Assembly: GCF_000306945.1 (NCBI RefSeq)
Contig: NC_018518.1
Location: 1,922,001 to 1,986,000, forward strand
Direction of reading: 5' to 3'
Length of the DNA stretch: 64,000 bases
Source: Bordetella pertussis 18323
Lineage (GTDB): Bacteria; Pseudomonadota; Gammaproteobacteria; Burkholderiales; Burkholderiaceae_B
Shown: positions 1-9,202 of the stretch, in pieces
Position numbering within the stretch: position 1 is the first letter of the stretch
Layout of the letters: each line of letters opens with the position of its first letter
Made by a program: the position numbers and the translations under genes
Notes under the pieces: generated by a model
Told to the model about the DNA's origin: nothing
What the model saw: the letters and a program-made list of their open reading frames with translations, nothing else
Databases searched by the model: none

Positions 1-1354
1 GCCGCCAGCGCGCCGGCCGCGCCGGCCGCCGCGCAAGCCGCCCCGGCCGGCCCGCAACGCCTGGCCGCCCAGGTCGACCGCGTCAGCTGGGGCGTCACCC
101 CCGCCGAACTGGCCCGCGCGCAGCGGCTGAGCTGGACCGTCTATCTGCAGGAGCAGTTGCGGCCGCGGCCGGCCGCGCTGCCGCCGGCGGTGCAGGCCCG
201 GATCGACGCGCTGTCGATCACGCGCGTGCCGGCGCGCGACGCGCTGCTGGCGCAACGCGCGCGGACCGCGAAAATCCGCCAGATCGAAGATCCCGCCCGC
301 AAGCTGGCGGCCTCGCGCGAGAACCGCATGGTGTCGCGCCAGCGCGCCAACGAAACCATGCAGCGCGCCGTCTGGCTGGCGCTTTATTCCCCCAACCAGT
401 TGCAGGAGCAGATGACCTGGTTCTGGATGAACCACTTCAGCGCCTACGAAGACCAGGCCATACGGCCGCATGCGCTGGGCAAGTTCCGCGACCTGCTGGC
501 CGCCACCGCCCGTTCGCCCGCCATGCTGATCTACCTGGACAACATCCGCAACAGCGCCGGCCACATCAACGAGAACTACGCGCGCGAACTGCTGGAGCTG
601 CACACCCTGGGCGTGCAAGGCGGCTACAGCCAGCGCGACGTGCAGGAACTGGCGCGCGTGCTCACGGGCGTGGGCCTGAACCAGACCGGCGAGGCGCCGC
701 GCGTCAAGCCCGCGCAGCGCGAGCAGCTGGTCGAAGACGGCCTATTCCTGTTCGAACCGGGGCGCCATGACCACGGCGACAAGACCGTGCTGGGCCACAC
801 CATACGCGGCGGGCGCGGCCTGGCCGAACTGGACGAGGCGCTCGACCTGCTGGCGCGCCATCCCGCCACGGCCCGCCACGTCAGCCGCAAGCTGGCGCAG
901 TACTTCGTGGCCGACCAGCCGCCCGATGCGCTGGTGCAGCGACCCGGCCCACTACCTGTACTCGGCCCTGCGCCTGGCCTACGACGGCAGGGAACCGCTG
1001 CGCAATCCCGACGCCGCGCTGGACTGGCTCAAGCGCATGGGCCAGCCGCTCTACCAGCGGCTGACGCCGGACGGCTATCCCATGAACGAATCCGATTGGG
1101 CCGGTTCCGGACAGATGACCACGCGCTTCGAGGCGGCGCGCGCCATTGCCGCCGCACCCGCGACCTTCTACCGCGCCGACCGCGACGACAGGCCGCGCGT
1201 GCCGCCCCTGCCGCCCCTGGTCCAGGCCTATGGCGCCGGCGCGGGGCCGTTCTCGGCGCTGTCGCCGGCCACGCGCCGCGCCATCGAATCGGCCCCCAAC
1301 GTCCGCGACGCCAATACCTACCTGCTGGCCTCGCCGGAATTCATGCGCCGCTGA
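1..1354 (+). pseudogene. DUF1800 family protein, 5' partial, frameshifted with internal deletion
   Basis: The reading frame is open from base 1, so the gene starts before the window. The N-terminal part (RVSWGVTPAELARAQRL, then WFWMNHFSAYED and ARELLELHTLGVQGGYSQ) is typical of DUF1800, a secreted family usually encoded next to a DUF1501 gene, as here. Near base 940-950 the homology jumps from frame 1 (ending around ADQPPDALVQ) to frame 2 (starting DPAHYLYSALRLAYDGR). By comparison with the family, roughly 35-45 residues are missing at this join, so a small deletion that is not a multiple of three best explains both changes. The second half ends with a normal stop just upstream of the DUF1501 gene. 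The family's function is unknown. The frame jump is seen directly; the deletion size is inferred. Confidence 0.8.
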
Positions 1355-1377
1355 ACGCCCGCATTCCAGGAATCGCC

Positions 1378-2556
1378 ATGCACCGACGCCAACTGCTCAA
1401 ACTGGCCGCCGCCGCCCCGCTCACCCTGTACGGCACCCGCCTGCTGGCCGCCGGCCCGCCCGACACCCGCCTGCTGGTGGTGTTCATGCGCGGCGCCTAC
1501 GACGCCGCCAGCCTGCTCGTGCCCACGACCAGCGAGTTCTATTACGAGTCCCGTCCGCACATCGCCATTGCCCGCGACGCCGCCGCCGCGCTGTCCGACG
1601 GCTGGGCCCTGCACCCGGCCGTCAAGGACAGCCTGCTGCCGTTCTACCAGCGCGGCGAGCTGGCCTTCGTTCCTTTCGCCGGCACCGACGACGCCAGCCG
1701 CAGCCACTTCGAGACCCAGAACCGCATCGAGCTGGGCCGCGCCGGCGGCAGCGGCGCCGCGCCCGCCTCCGGCTTTCTCAACCGGCTGGCCGCCCAGCTC
1801 GACGGCAAGGCCGGCAGGCCGGCGGCCTTCACCGAGGACGTGCCGCAGATCTTCCGCGGCCAGGCGCGCGTGCCCAATATCGACCTGGGCGGGGCCAAGC
1901 GCAAGTCGCGCCTGACGGCCGACAGCAGTAGCGCCATCGCCCAGATGTACCAGGGCACCGGCCTGGATGCCTCGGTCAACGAAGGCCTGGCCGCCATGGG
2001 CCAGGCGCGCGCCGCGCTGGAGGCCGAAATGCGCGAGGCCAACGGCGGTGCCGGCAGCACCGAGAAACTGGAGCAGGAGGCGCGCCGCATCGGCACTTTC
2101 ATGGCCGAGCGCTACAACCTCGGCTTCGTGGACGTGGGCGGGTGGGATACTCACGTCGGCCAGGGCGCGGCCAACGGCGTGCTGGCCACCAAGCTGGGCC
2201 AGCTGGGACGCGCGCTGGCCGCCTACGCGCAGGCGATGGGCCCGGCCTGGCGCCATACCACCGTGGTCGTCATCAGCGAGTTCGGCCGCACCCTGCGCGA
2301 GAACGGCAACAAGGGCACCGACCACGGCCATGGCAGCGTGTACTGGGTGCTGGGCGGCGGGGTGCGCGGCGGACGCATCGCCGGCGAGCAGGTGGCGGTC
2401 AAGCGCGACACCTTGTTCCAGGATCGCGACTACCCCGTGCTGACCGACTACCGCGCGCTGTTCGCGGGCCTGTTCGGCCGCCTGTATGGCCTCGACGCGC
2501 AACGCCTGCAGGCCGTGTTTCCGGGCGCGCGTCCGCTCGACCTCAAGCTGGTCTGA
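1378..2556 (+). CDS. DUF1501 family protein (sulfatase-like fold, secreted)
   Basis: A 392-residue protein. It opens with a twin-arginine-like or ordinary signal (MHRRQLLKLAAAAPLTLYG) and continues with RLLVVFMRGAYDAASLLVP, the usual start of DUF1501 proteins, which are related to alkaline phosphatases and sulfatases. Later landmarks are VGGWDTHVGQG and VVVISEFGRTLRENGNKGTDHGHG, whose Asp/His residues fit the metal site of that superfamily. The ATG at 1378 lies 24 bases after the DUF1800 stop, so the two form an operon. The partner gene is broken, so any joint function is probably lost. Substrate unknown. The same open frame runs in from the DUF1800 gene, but the signal peptide marks the true start. 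Confidence 0.85.
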   Translation: MHRRQLLKLAAAAPLTLYGTRLLAAGPPDTRLLVVFMRGAYDAASLLVPTTSEFYYESRPHIAIARDAAAALSDGWALHPAVKDSLLPFYQRGELAFVPFAGTDDASRSHFETQNRIELGRAGGSGAAPASGFLNRLAAQLDGKAGRPAAFTEDVPQIFRGQARVPNIDLGGAKRKSRLTADSSSAIAQMYQGTGLDASVNEGLAAMGQARAALEAEMREANGGAGSTEKLEQEARRIGTFMAERYNLGFVDVGGWDTHVGQGAANGVLATKLGQLGRALAAYAQAMGPAWRHTTVVVISEFGRTLRENGNKGTDHGHGSVYWVLGGGVRGGRIAGEQVAVKRDTLFQDRDYPVLTDYRALFAGLFGRLYGLDAQRLQAVFPGARPLDLKLV

Positions 2557-2638
2557 CGCGCACGCCACGGACGGCGCGCTGGCGCTACACTGGCCACGCA
2601 GGCCGCTGCGGCCTGAACCGTCCCCCTGGAGAGCCTGC

Positions 2639-3139
2639 ATGAACACCATGTACGACTTCAGCGCCCCCACCATAACGGGCGCGGAACGCGCGCTGGCCGA
2701 TTTTCGCGGCCAGGTGGCGCTGGTGGTCAATGTCGCCTCGCGCTGCGGGTTCACGCCCCAGTACTCGGGCCTGGAAGAACTGTACCGCTCGTACCGCAAC
2801 GAAGGCTTTGTCGTCCTGGGATTTCCGTGCAACCAGTTCGGGCGCCAGGAGCCGGGCGACGAGGCCGCCATCGCGCAGTTCTGCGAAACCCAGTACGCCA
2901 TCAGCTTCCCGCTGTTCGCCAAGATCGACGTCAACGGCGCCCACGCCCACCCGCTGTACCGCTGGCTGAAGGCACGCAAGCCCGGCCTGCTGGGCACCCG
3001 CGCCATCAAATGGAATTTCACCAAATTCCTGGTCGGGCGCGACGGCCTGCCGCTGCGGCGCTACGCGCCCGCCCACACGCCCGAATCGCTGCGCCACGAC
3101 ATCGCGCGCGCCTGCGCCGCGCCCGGCCCGACGCCCTAG
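2639..3139 (+). CDS. Glutathione peroxidase family protein (BtuE-like)
   Basis: A 166-residue cytoplasmic protein with the thioredoxin-fold GPx signature. NVASRCGFTPQY, about 35-46, holds the peroxidatic cysteine. GFPCNQFGRQEPG, about 61-73, carries the conserved FPCNQFG motif with the catalytic Gln. IKWNFTKFLVGRDG, about 122-135, holds the catalytic Trp-Asn. Cys replaces selenocysteine, as in most bacterial members, which normally use thioredoxin to reduce hydroperoxides. An ATG (2639) after a GGAGAG Shine-Dalgarno gives the usual family length. It starts 82 bases after the DUF1501 gene and precedes a GST, a pairing that suggests oxidative-stress duty. Confidence 0.93.
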   Translation: MNTMYDFSAPTITGAERALADFRGQVALVVNVASRCGFTPQYSGLEELYRSYRNEGFVVLGFPCNQFGRQEPGDEAAIAQFCETQYAISFPLFAKIDVNGAHAHPLYRWLKARKPGLLGTRAIKWNFTKFLVGRDGLPLRRYAPAHTPESLRHDIARACAAPGPTP

Positions 3140-3248
3140 CGGCGCCCCTGCCCGACCCGCTGACGTGGACATGGCGCGCCCGCGCGGCGCGACCCGCTAT
3201 CATGACGGCTGCCCGCCGGCTCCGCCCGGCATTCGCTCAGGACGCGCC

Positions 3249-3950
3249 ATGATCGATCTCTACTACTGGACGACTCCCAACGGCCACAAGATCACGCTCT
3301 TTCTCGAAGAGACCGGCCTGCCTTACCGCATACACCCCGTCAACATCAGCAAGGGCGAGCAGTTCCAGCCGGAATTCCTGGCCATCGCGCCCAACAACCG
3401 CATCCCGGCCATCGTCGATCAGGCGCCGGCCGATGGCGGCACGCCGATCCCGCTGTTCGAGTCCGGCGCCATCCTGCTGTACCTGGCCGAGAAGACCGGC
3501 CAATTCATCCCCGCCGACCTGCGCGGGCGCGCCGACGTGCTGCAGTGGCTGTTCTGGCAGATGGGCGGACTGGGCCCCATGGCCGGCCAGAACCACCACT
3601 TCTCGGCCTATGCGCCCGAGCGCATCCCCTACGCCATCGAGCGCTACGTCAAGGAAACCAACCGCCTGTATGGCGTGCTCGACCGCCAGCTGGCGCAGCG
3701 CGAGTTCGTCGCCGGCGACTACTCGATCGCCGACATGGCGGCCTATCCCTGGATCGTGCCGCACGAGCGCCAGGGCCAGGACCTGAACGAGTTTCCGAAC
3801 CTCAAGCGCTGGTTCGAGGCCATCGGCGCCCGCCCGGCCACGCAGCGCGCCTACGCGCTGGCCGACCGGATCAACACCAAGCCGTCGGTCGACACCGAGG
3901 AGTCCCGCCGCGTGCTGTTCGGCCAGACCGCCGCCAACGTGCGCCGCTGA
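3249..3950 (+). CDS. Glutathione S-transferase, YfcG/YghU (nu-class) type
   Basis: A 233-residue cytoplasmic protein. The N-terminal thioredoxin-like domain begins IDLYYWTTPNGHKITLFLEE; the Thr-Pro-Asn at about 9-11 matches the glutathione-activating residues of the nu class. It continues with NRIPAIVD (cis-Pro loop) and FESGAILLYLAEKTG (glutathione gamma-glutamyl contact). The helical C-terminal domain includes YSIADMAAYPWI. Nu-class members act as disulfide-bond reductases using two glutathiones, so that is the likely activity rather than classical conjugation. The start is the ATG at 3249; the longer upstream frame has no homology. The next gene begins 11 bases downstream. Confidence 0.9.
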   Translation: MIDLYYWTTPNGHKITLFLEETGLPYRIHPVNISKGEQFQPEFLAIAPNNRIPAIVDQAPADGGTPIPLFESGAILLYLAEKTGQFIPADLRGRADVLQWLFWQMGGLGPMAGQNHHFSAYAPERIPYAIERYVKETNRLYGVLDRQLAQREFVAGDYSIADMAAYPWIVPHERQGQDLNEFPNLKRWFEAIGARPATQRAYALADRINTKPSVDTEESRRVLFGQTAANVRR

Positions 3951-3961
3951 GCGAGGCCGCC

Positions 3962-4426
3962 ATGACCGCCACGCTCAGCTTCCGCCGCGCCGCCGCGACC
4001 GACCTGCCGGCCATCATCGCGCTGCTGGCCGACGACGCCTTCGGCCAGCAGCGCGAAGACCCGACCATGCCGCCGCAGCCGGCCTATCTGGCGGCCTTCG
4101 GCGCCATCGACCGCGATCCCAACCAGCTCCTGGCGGTGGTCGAGCGCGCCGGCCAGATCATCGGCTGCCTGCAGCTCAGCTTCATTCCCGGGCTGTCGCG
4201 CCGCGGCCTGTGGCGCGGGCAGATCGAAAGCGTGCGGGTGGCGGCCAGCGAGCGCGGCGCGGGCACCGGCCGCGCGCTGTTCGAGTGGGCCATCGCCCAG
4301 TGCCGCGACAAGGGCTGCGGCCTGGTGCAGCTGACCACCGACAAGCAGCGCGCCGACGCCCGGCGCTTCTATGAATCCCTGGGTTTCAAGGCCACGCACG
4401 AGGGCATGAAACTGGACCTGGCATGA
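3962..4426 (+). CDS. GNAT family N-acetyltransferase
   Basis: A 154-residue protein with the GNAT fold. LSFRRAAATDLPAIIALL forms the first strand-helix unit. IESVRVAASERGAGTGRAL, about 90-108, is motif A with the acetyl-CoA pyrophosphate-binding R-G-x-G-x-G/A pattern. A C-terminal RRFYESLGF is the usual motif B segment. It acetylates an amine substrate that cannot be predicted from sequence. It starts 11 bases after the GST stop and ends in an ATGA overlap with the next gene, so it is translated from the same message as the lipoate-ligase genes. Confidence 0.88.
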   Translation: MTATLSFRRAAATDLPAIIALLADDAFGQQREDPTMPPQPAYLAAFGAIDRDPNQLLAVVERAGQIIGCLQLSFIPGLSRRGLWRGQIESVRVAASERGAGTGRALFEWAIAQCRDKGCGLVQLTTDKQRADARRFYESLGFKATHEGMKLDLA

Positions 4427-4716
4427 AAGGAATCCCGGCCATGCATGGCGAATACAAAGTTCCCGGCGGCAAGCTGGTCGTCATAGACCTGGAGGTCGCG
4501 CAGGGCCGCCTGCGCCAGGTGCGCCTGTCGGGCGACTTCTTCCTCGAGCCGCCCGAGGCGCTGGAGGCCATCAACCGCGGCCTGGACGGGCTGCCGGCCG
4601 ACGCCGGCGCCGAAGGCATCGCGCAGGCCGTGCGCGCTGCATTGCCGGCCGAGGCCGAGCTGTTCGGCTTCAGCCCCGAGGCGGTGGCCGTGGTCGTGCA
4701 GAGGGCGCTGTCATGA
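4423..4716 (+). CDS. Lipoate ligase accessory (C-terminal) domain protein, stand-alone
   Basis: A 97-residue protein similar to the small C-terminal domain of E. coli LplA. It has GEYKVPGGKLVVIDLEVAQGR, with the beta-rich K-V-P-G-G-K-L start typical of the separate accessory subunit, and then LSGDFFLEPPEALEAINRGL. In archaeal two-part lipoate ligases this piece is encoded apart and is needed for lipoyl-adenylate formation. It overlaps the catalytic subunit gene by ATGA (4713-4716), so the two products are probably made together as one enzyme. The start at 4423 is coupled to the GNAT stop; an internal ATG at 4441 (MHGEYKV) is a plausible alternative. Confidence 0.82.
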   Translation: MKGIPAMHGEYKVPGGKLVVIDLEVAQGRLRQVRLSGDFFLEPPEALEAINRGLDGLPADAGAEGIAQAVRAALPAEAELFGFSPEAVAVVVQRALS

Positions 4717-5489
4717 ACCGCACCGCCTGGACCGACTACGACTGGCAACTGATCCACCCGGGCCCGCTGCCGCCGGCGCTGCACATGGCGCTGGACGCCG
4801 CCATCACCGACGAGGTCGGCGCGGGCCAGCGTCCGCCCACGCTGCGCATCTGGGAATGGTCGCAGCCGGCCGTCATCATCGGGCGCTTCCAGTCGCTCAG
4901 GAACGAGGTGGACCCCGACGGCGCGCGCCGCCACGGCGTGACCGTGGTGCGCCGCGTCAGCGGCGGCGGCGCGATGTTCGTCGAGCCGGGCAACACCATC
5001 ACCTATTCGCTGAGCGTGCCGCAGGCGCTGGTGGCCGGCATGAGCTTCCAGGAATCGTATGCCTTCCTGGATGCCTGGGTCATCCGCGCCCTCCACGAGC
5101 TGGGCATCAAGGCCTGGTACCAGCCGCTCAACGACATCGCCTCGGACGCGGGCAAGATCGGCGGCGCCGCCCAGGCGCGCCGCGCCGGCGCGGTGCTGCA
5201 TCACGTCACCATGTCGTACGACATCGACGCCGACAAGATGGTCGAGGTGCTGCGCATCGGCCGCGAGAAGCTGTCCGACAAGGGCACGACCAGCGCCAGG
5301 AAGCGCGTGGACCCGCTGCGCAGCCAGACCGGCCTGGCTCGCGATACCATTATCGAACGCATGCTGCAGACCTTTGCCGGCATGTGCCGCCTGACGCCCG
5401 CCGAGATCGGCGCGGCCACCCTGCAGGCGGCGCAACGCCAGGCCGAGGAAAAATTCTCCAGCCCCGAGTGGACCGCCCTCGTTCCCTGA
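4713..5489 (+). CDS. lplA: Lipoate-protein ligase A, catalytic domain
   Basis: A 258-residue cytoplasmic protein of the LplA/LipB/BirA fold. Key landmarks are RRVSGGGAMFVEPGNTITYS, about 78-97 (the RR-SGGGAV lipoate-binding loop), then NDIASDAGKIGGAAQARRAG, about 137-156, holding the conserved lysine that contacts the adenylate, and the following HHVTMSYDID strand. It lacks the fused C-terminal domain of E. coli LplA, which the overlapping upstream gene supplies. It attaches lipoate to 2-oxoacid dehydrogenase and GcvH proteins. An octanoyltransferase (LipM-like) role is possible, but the adjacent accessory domain favours ligase. Confidence 0.88.
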   Translation: MNRTAWTDYDWQLIHPGPLPPALHMALDAAITDEVGAGQRPPTLRIWEWSQPAVIIGRFQSLRNEVDPDGARRHGVTVVRRVSGGGAMFVEPGNTITYSLSVPQALVAGMSFQESYAFLDAWVIRALHELGIKAWYQPLNDIASDAGKIGGAAQARRAGAVLHHVTMSYDIDADKMVEVLRIGREKLSDKGTTSARKRVDPLRSQTGLARDTIIERMLQTFAGMCRLTPAEIGAATLQAAQRQAEEKFSSPEWTALVP

Positions 5490-5517
5490 TGCCTTCCGCC
5501 CTCTTGGAGCAACGCCC

Positions 5518-6345
5518 ATGAAGTACCGCGCGACCGCGCTGCCCCCGCCCCGCCTGAAACTGCTTTGCGCCGCCGGCGCGCTGGCCTTGCTGGCCGCCTG
5601 CGGCAGCGCGCCGCCGGCCGACATCACGCTGGCCGGCGCCGCTCCCGCCGCGGCCGGCGCCGAGCCGGCCACCATCGGCGACGTGCGCACCGAGCGCATC
5701 CAATGGGCCAGCGCCAAGCCGGGCTGCACCGGCGAATGCCCGCGCGTCGAGATCGACAGCGTGTCCTTCCCCGGCATCCCGGCCCTGAGCGAGCTGGTCG
5801 ACCGCCAGCTGGCCGCCATGACCGGCGTGGACCAGAACCTGCGCGGCCGCTACCAGACGCTGTCCGAATACACGCAGTACTTCTGGAAAACCGCCCAGGC
5901 GCGCGACGCCACCTACTTCAAGGCCAGCGTCAAGGACGTGGTGGGCGACATCGTCGCCGTCGAGCTGGGCACCACCCAGTTCCTGACCGGCGCGGCGCAC
6001 GGCATCCCCGCCACGCATTACCTGAACTGGCAACGTAGCCAGGGCCGCCCGCTGACGCTGGACGAGGTCCTGATCCCCAGCCGCAAGGCCGAGTATGTCG
6101 TCGCCATGCGCGAGGCACACCAGCGATGGCTGGCCGCCAACGAAGACGCGCAGCACGACCGCGCCGCCTACGACCGCATGTGGCCGTTCCAGGAAACCAC
6201 CAATTTCGCCCTCACCCGCCAGGGGCTGGTGGTCAAGTACGACGCCTATACCATCGCGCCGTATTCGCACGGACAGCCGGAAATCCTCATTCCCTACGAG
6301 CGCCTGCGCGGCGTTCTGCGCCCCGAGTTCATCCCGGCGGGCTGA
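5518..6345 (+). CDS. DUF3298/RsiV-like lipoprotein
   Basis: A 275-residue predicted lipoprotein. The signal ends ALALLAACGSAP, a good lipobox with Cys at about 27, so the mature protein should be membrane-anchored in the periplasm. The body has the DUF4163/DUF3298 pattern: paired segments around VEIDSVSFPGIPALSELVD, a central GAAHGIPATHYLNWQRSQGRPLTLDEVL, and a C-terminal RQGLVVKYDAYTIAPYSHG that closes with IPYERLRGVL. The fold occurs in the anti-sigma factor RsiV and in many uncharacterised lipoproteins; no sigma-factor gene is nearby, so a regulatory role is not supported. It starts 28 bases after lplA. Confidence 0.8.
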   Translation: MKYRATALPPPRLKLLCAAGALALLAACGSAPPADITLAGAAPAAAGAEPATIGDVRTERIQWASAKPGCTGECPRVEIDSVSFPGIPALSELVDRQLAAMTGVDQNLRGRYQTLSEYTQYFWKTAQARDATYFKASVKDVVGDIVAVELGTTQFLTGAAHGIPATHYLNWQRSQGRPLTLDEVLIPSRKAEYVVAMREAHQRWLAANEDAQHDRAAYDRMWPFQETTNFALTRQGLVVKYDAYTIAPYSHGQPEILIPYERLRGVLRPEFIPAG

Positions 6346-6470
6346 GCGCCGGCGGCGGGCGCCGCCGAACAACGCGGCGCAAGGCCCGTTGTTCGCGCCT
6401 TTGCCGCGCGCCGGCCGCGCCTATCATGCGGCTGCCGCGCAGCGAGCGCCCCTCTACGACCGCACCGCCC

Positions 6471-6941
6471 ATGACCGAATCCGCCCGTCCCACGCCCGCC
6501 ACCATCCTGCTGTACACCGAGGAGCAGCGCGGCAACCAATGGGTCGAGTCCATCGTCGTGGGCATGCTCTCGGATATCTCGGGCGCCGACAAGCTGGTGG
6601 TCATCAAGGATCCGCACAGCGGCATCAAGTTCGTCTATCGCGTCGAACACGATTGCAACAACCTGGACGCGGCCGCCATCACCGAGCTCGACGAGACCCA
6701 TTTCGACGGCAAGCGCACCACCGCCATCAACGGCATGAACTACCGGATGGGCAACCCCGACAGCGCCATGAAGCTGCTGCGCGCCAAGCCGCGCTGGATC
6801 CAGGACAAGGGCGCCGTGCTGTCGGTGCTGTTGCGCAACGCCGCCGCGCGCAGCACCAGCTTCGTCAGCCGCCGCATCGACCGCGAGCGCCTGACGCGCG
6901 TGCCGGCCGACGCGCCGGTCGAGCGCCTGCCCCAGCCCTGA
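6471..6941 (+). CDS. Hypothetical protein, 156 aa
   Basis: I do not recognise this family. It is a small, soluble, mixed alpha/beta protein without signal peptide or membrane segment. The N-terminal half (TILLYTEEQRGNQWVESIVVGML, then DKLVVIKDPHSGIKF) looks like two beta strands with a helix. The C-terminal half is basic (SFVSRRIDRERLTRV). The ATG at 6471 gives a compact product; the longer upstream frame overlaps the DUF3298 gene and shows no protein-like composition. It sits alone between the lipoprotein gene and psd, about 125 bases from each. Confidence 0.6.
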   Translation: MTESARPTPATILLYTEEQRGNQWVESIVVGMLSDISGADKLVVIKDPHSGIKFVYRVEHDCNNLDAAAITELDETHFDGKRTTAINGMNYRMGNPDSAMKLLRAKPRWIQDKGAVLSVLLRNAAARSTSFVSRRIDRERLTRVPADAPVERLPQP

Positions 6942-7067
6942 CCAACGCGGGCGCGCGCCCATTCCACGTTACAATTGCCGCCTGTCGCCACGGACGCCGC
7001 GCGCGGCCCGTCTGTATCCGTTCCCACCAGTGCGGCGCCTGCCCGGCGCCGTTCGCCGAACCCATAC

Positions 7068-7961
7068 ATGCCCTTCAAAGACCAGCTTTTTCTCGCCAGC
7101 CAGTATCTCGCTCCGCATCACCTGGTCTCGCGCCTGATGGGCCGCGTGGCGGATTGCCGCGCCCCCGAAATCAAGAACCGCATGATTGCGCGCTTCGTAC
7201 GCCGCTACAACGTCGACATGAGCGAAGCCCTGGTCGAGGACCCGCTGGCCTACGCCAGCTTCAACGACTTCTTCACGCGCGCGCTCAAGCCGGACGCCCG
7301 CCCGCTGGACGACGAGCCCGGCGCGGCGCTGTGCCCGGCCGACGGCGCCATCAGCCAGATCGGCGCCATCGACAACGGCCGCATCTTCCAGGCCAAGGGC
7401 CACAGCTTCGGGCTGACCGACCTGCTGGGCGGCGACGCCGAGCGCGCCGCGCCGTTTGCCGGCGGCCAGTTCGCCACCATCTACCTGTCGCCGCGCGACT
7501 ACCACCGCGTGCACATGCCCCTGGCCGGCACGCTGCGCGAAATGGTGCACGTGCCCGGCCGCCTGTTTTCCGTGAACCCGCTGACCGCGCGCAGCGTGCC
7601 GGAACTGTTCGCGCGCAACGAACGCGTGGCCTGCCTGTTCGACACCGAGCATGGCCCCATGGCGCTGGTGCTGGTCGGCGCCATGATCGTCGCGTCCATC
7701 GAAACCGTCTGGGCCGGCCTGGTGACGCCGCACAAGCGCCAGGTGCGCAGCGTCCGCTACGACGCCGCCGCCCGTGCGCCCATCCATCTGGACAAGGGCG
7801 CCGAAATGGGCCGCTTCAAGCTGGGCTCCACCGTCATCGTGCTGTTCGGCCCCAAGCGCTTGCGCTGGCTGGACCTGCCCTCGGTACGCGGGCCGGTACG
7901 GATGGGCGAAACCCTGGCATTGCCCGCCAGCACCGCCATTTCATTTCCAGAAAGCGAATAA
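7068..7961 (+). CDS. psd: Phosphatidylserine decarboxylase proenzyme
   Basis: A 297-residue inner-membrane-associated enzyme that makes phosphatidylethanolamine from phosphatidylserine. Family landmarks are [18 protein letters not shown], about 63-80, [11 protein letters not shown], about 93-103 (catalytic Asp), [15 protein letters not shown], about 142-156 (catalytic His), GRLFSVNP, and near the C-terminus [13 protein letters not shown]. The LGST motif is the self-cleavage site: the Gly-Ser bond breaks and the Ser becomes the pyruvoyl cofactor of the alpha chain. The length is normal. The ATG at 7068 is chosen because homology begins directly after it. The 84 bases after the stop are AT-rich. 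Confidence 0.95.
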   Translation: MPFKDQLFLASQYLAPHHLVSRLMGRVADCRAPEIKNRMIARFVRRYNVDMSEALVEDPLAYASFNDFFTRALKPDARPLDDEPGAALCPADGAISQIGAIDNGRIFQAKGHSFGLTDLLGGDAERAAPFAGGQFATIYLSPRDYHRVHMPLAGTLREMVHVPGRLFSVNPLTARSVPELFARNERVACLFDTEHGPMALVLVGAMIVASIETVWAGLVTPHKRQVRSVRYDAAARAPIHLDKGAEMGRFKLGSTVIVLFGPKRLRWLDLPSVRGPVRMGETLALPASTAISFPESE

Positions 7962-8045
7962 ACATCTCATAATAAATTCGCTTTATCGATACATGAGGGC
8001 TTGCTAGATTGCGGCCTGGCCATCGCCGCCGTTTCTGGAGCTCTC

Positions 8046-9190
8046 ATGTCGTCTTCCGCACTGCCCCTGTCCGCCGCCTCCGCCGCCCGCGCCGCCGCCT
8101 GCCGCGGCCGATTTTCGGCTACGTGGCGGGCGCGGCCGAGGACAACCAGGCACACGACGACAACCGGCGCGCCTTCGCCGAATACGGATTCCTGCCGCGC
8201 GTGCTGGTGGACGTCTCGGCGCGTCATACGCGCACCGAGCTCTTCGGCCAGGAATGGGCCGCGCCCTTTGGCGTCGCCCCCATGGGCATCAGCGCCCTGT
8301 CGGCCTACCGCGGCGACATCGTGCTGGCCCGCGCGGCGCGCGCGGCGGGCATCCCCGCCATCATGAGCGGATCGTCGCTCATCCCGCTCGAGGAAGTGGC
8401 GCGCCAGGCGCCGGGCACCTGGTTCCAGGCCTACCTGCCCGGCGACCCCGGGCGCATCGACGCGCTGGTCGAGCGCGTGGCGCGCGCCGGCTACTGGACG
8501 CTGGTGCTGACCGTGGACATTCCAGTCTCGGCCAACCGCGAGAACAATGTGCGCACGGGCTTCTCCACCCCGCTCAAGCCTGGCCTGCGGCTGGCTTGGG
8601 ACGGCCTGAGCCGCCCGCGCTGGCTGGCCGGCACCTTCCTGCGCACCCTGCTGGCGCACGGGATGCCGCATTTCGAGAACTCGTTCGCCACGCGCGGCGC
8701 GCCCATCCTGTCGGCCAACGTGCTGCGCGATTTCTCGGCGCGCGACCACCTGGACTGGAGCCATGTGCAGCGCATCCGCCGGTCCTGGCGCGGCGAGCTG
8801 GTCATCAAGGGCATCATGCATCCGCGCGACGCCGCCCTGGCGCGCGCCCATGGGGCCGACGGCATCATCGTCTCGAACCACGGCGGGCGCCAGCTCGATG
8901 GCGCCTGCGCGCCCCTGCGCGTGCTGCCCGACATCGCCGAGGCGGCCGGCGCCATGGCCGTCATGATGGACAGCGGCATCCGGCGCGGCGGCGACGTGCT
9001 CAAGGCGCTGGCGCTGGGGGCGCGCTTCGTGTTCCTGGGCCGGCCCTTCAACTATGCCGCCGCGGTGGGCGGCGAAGCCGGCGTGGCGCACGCCATCGGC
9101 CTGCTGCGCGAGGAGATCGACCGCAACATGGCCATGCTGGGCGTGACGCGCTGCACCGCCATGGCGCCCGGGCTGCTGCGCCGTCTGTAA
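8046..9190 (+). pseudogene. FMN-dependent alpha-hydroxy-acid dehydrogenase, probable N-terminal frameshift
   Basis: The main frame (2) encodes a nearly full enzyme of the L-lactate/mandelate dehydrogenase family: RRLPRPIFGYVAGAAEDN at the start, then PFGVAPMGISAL, PGTWFQAYLPGD, LTVDIPVSANREN, VIKGIMHPRDAALARAHGAD, and the active-site IIVSNHGGRQLDG with catalytic His and Arg, ending with the FMN-phosphate segment GIRRGGDVLKALALGARFVFLGR. The only ATG upstream, 8046, is in frame 3 and gives MSSSALPLSAASAARA, a plausible family N-terminus. Joining the two needs a one-base frameshift in the GC-rich run near 8085-8100. Without it, only a TTG at 8009 opens the main frame, with unfamiliar sequence. 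Probably inactivated, but an alternative start cannot be excluded. Confidence 0.68.
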
Positions 9191-9202
9191 GGCGCGGTCC
9201 CC

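Noticed and set aside
7962..8045. AT-rich gap after psd as a possible small RNA or attachment site
   Set aside because: No repeat, tRNA end or hairpin with T run was seen; it may simply hold the promoter of the next gene.
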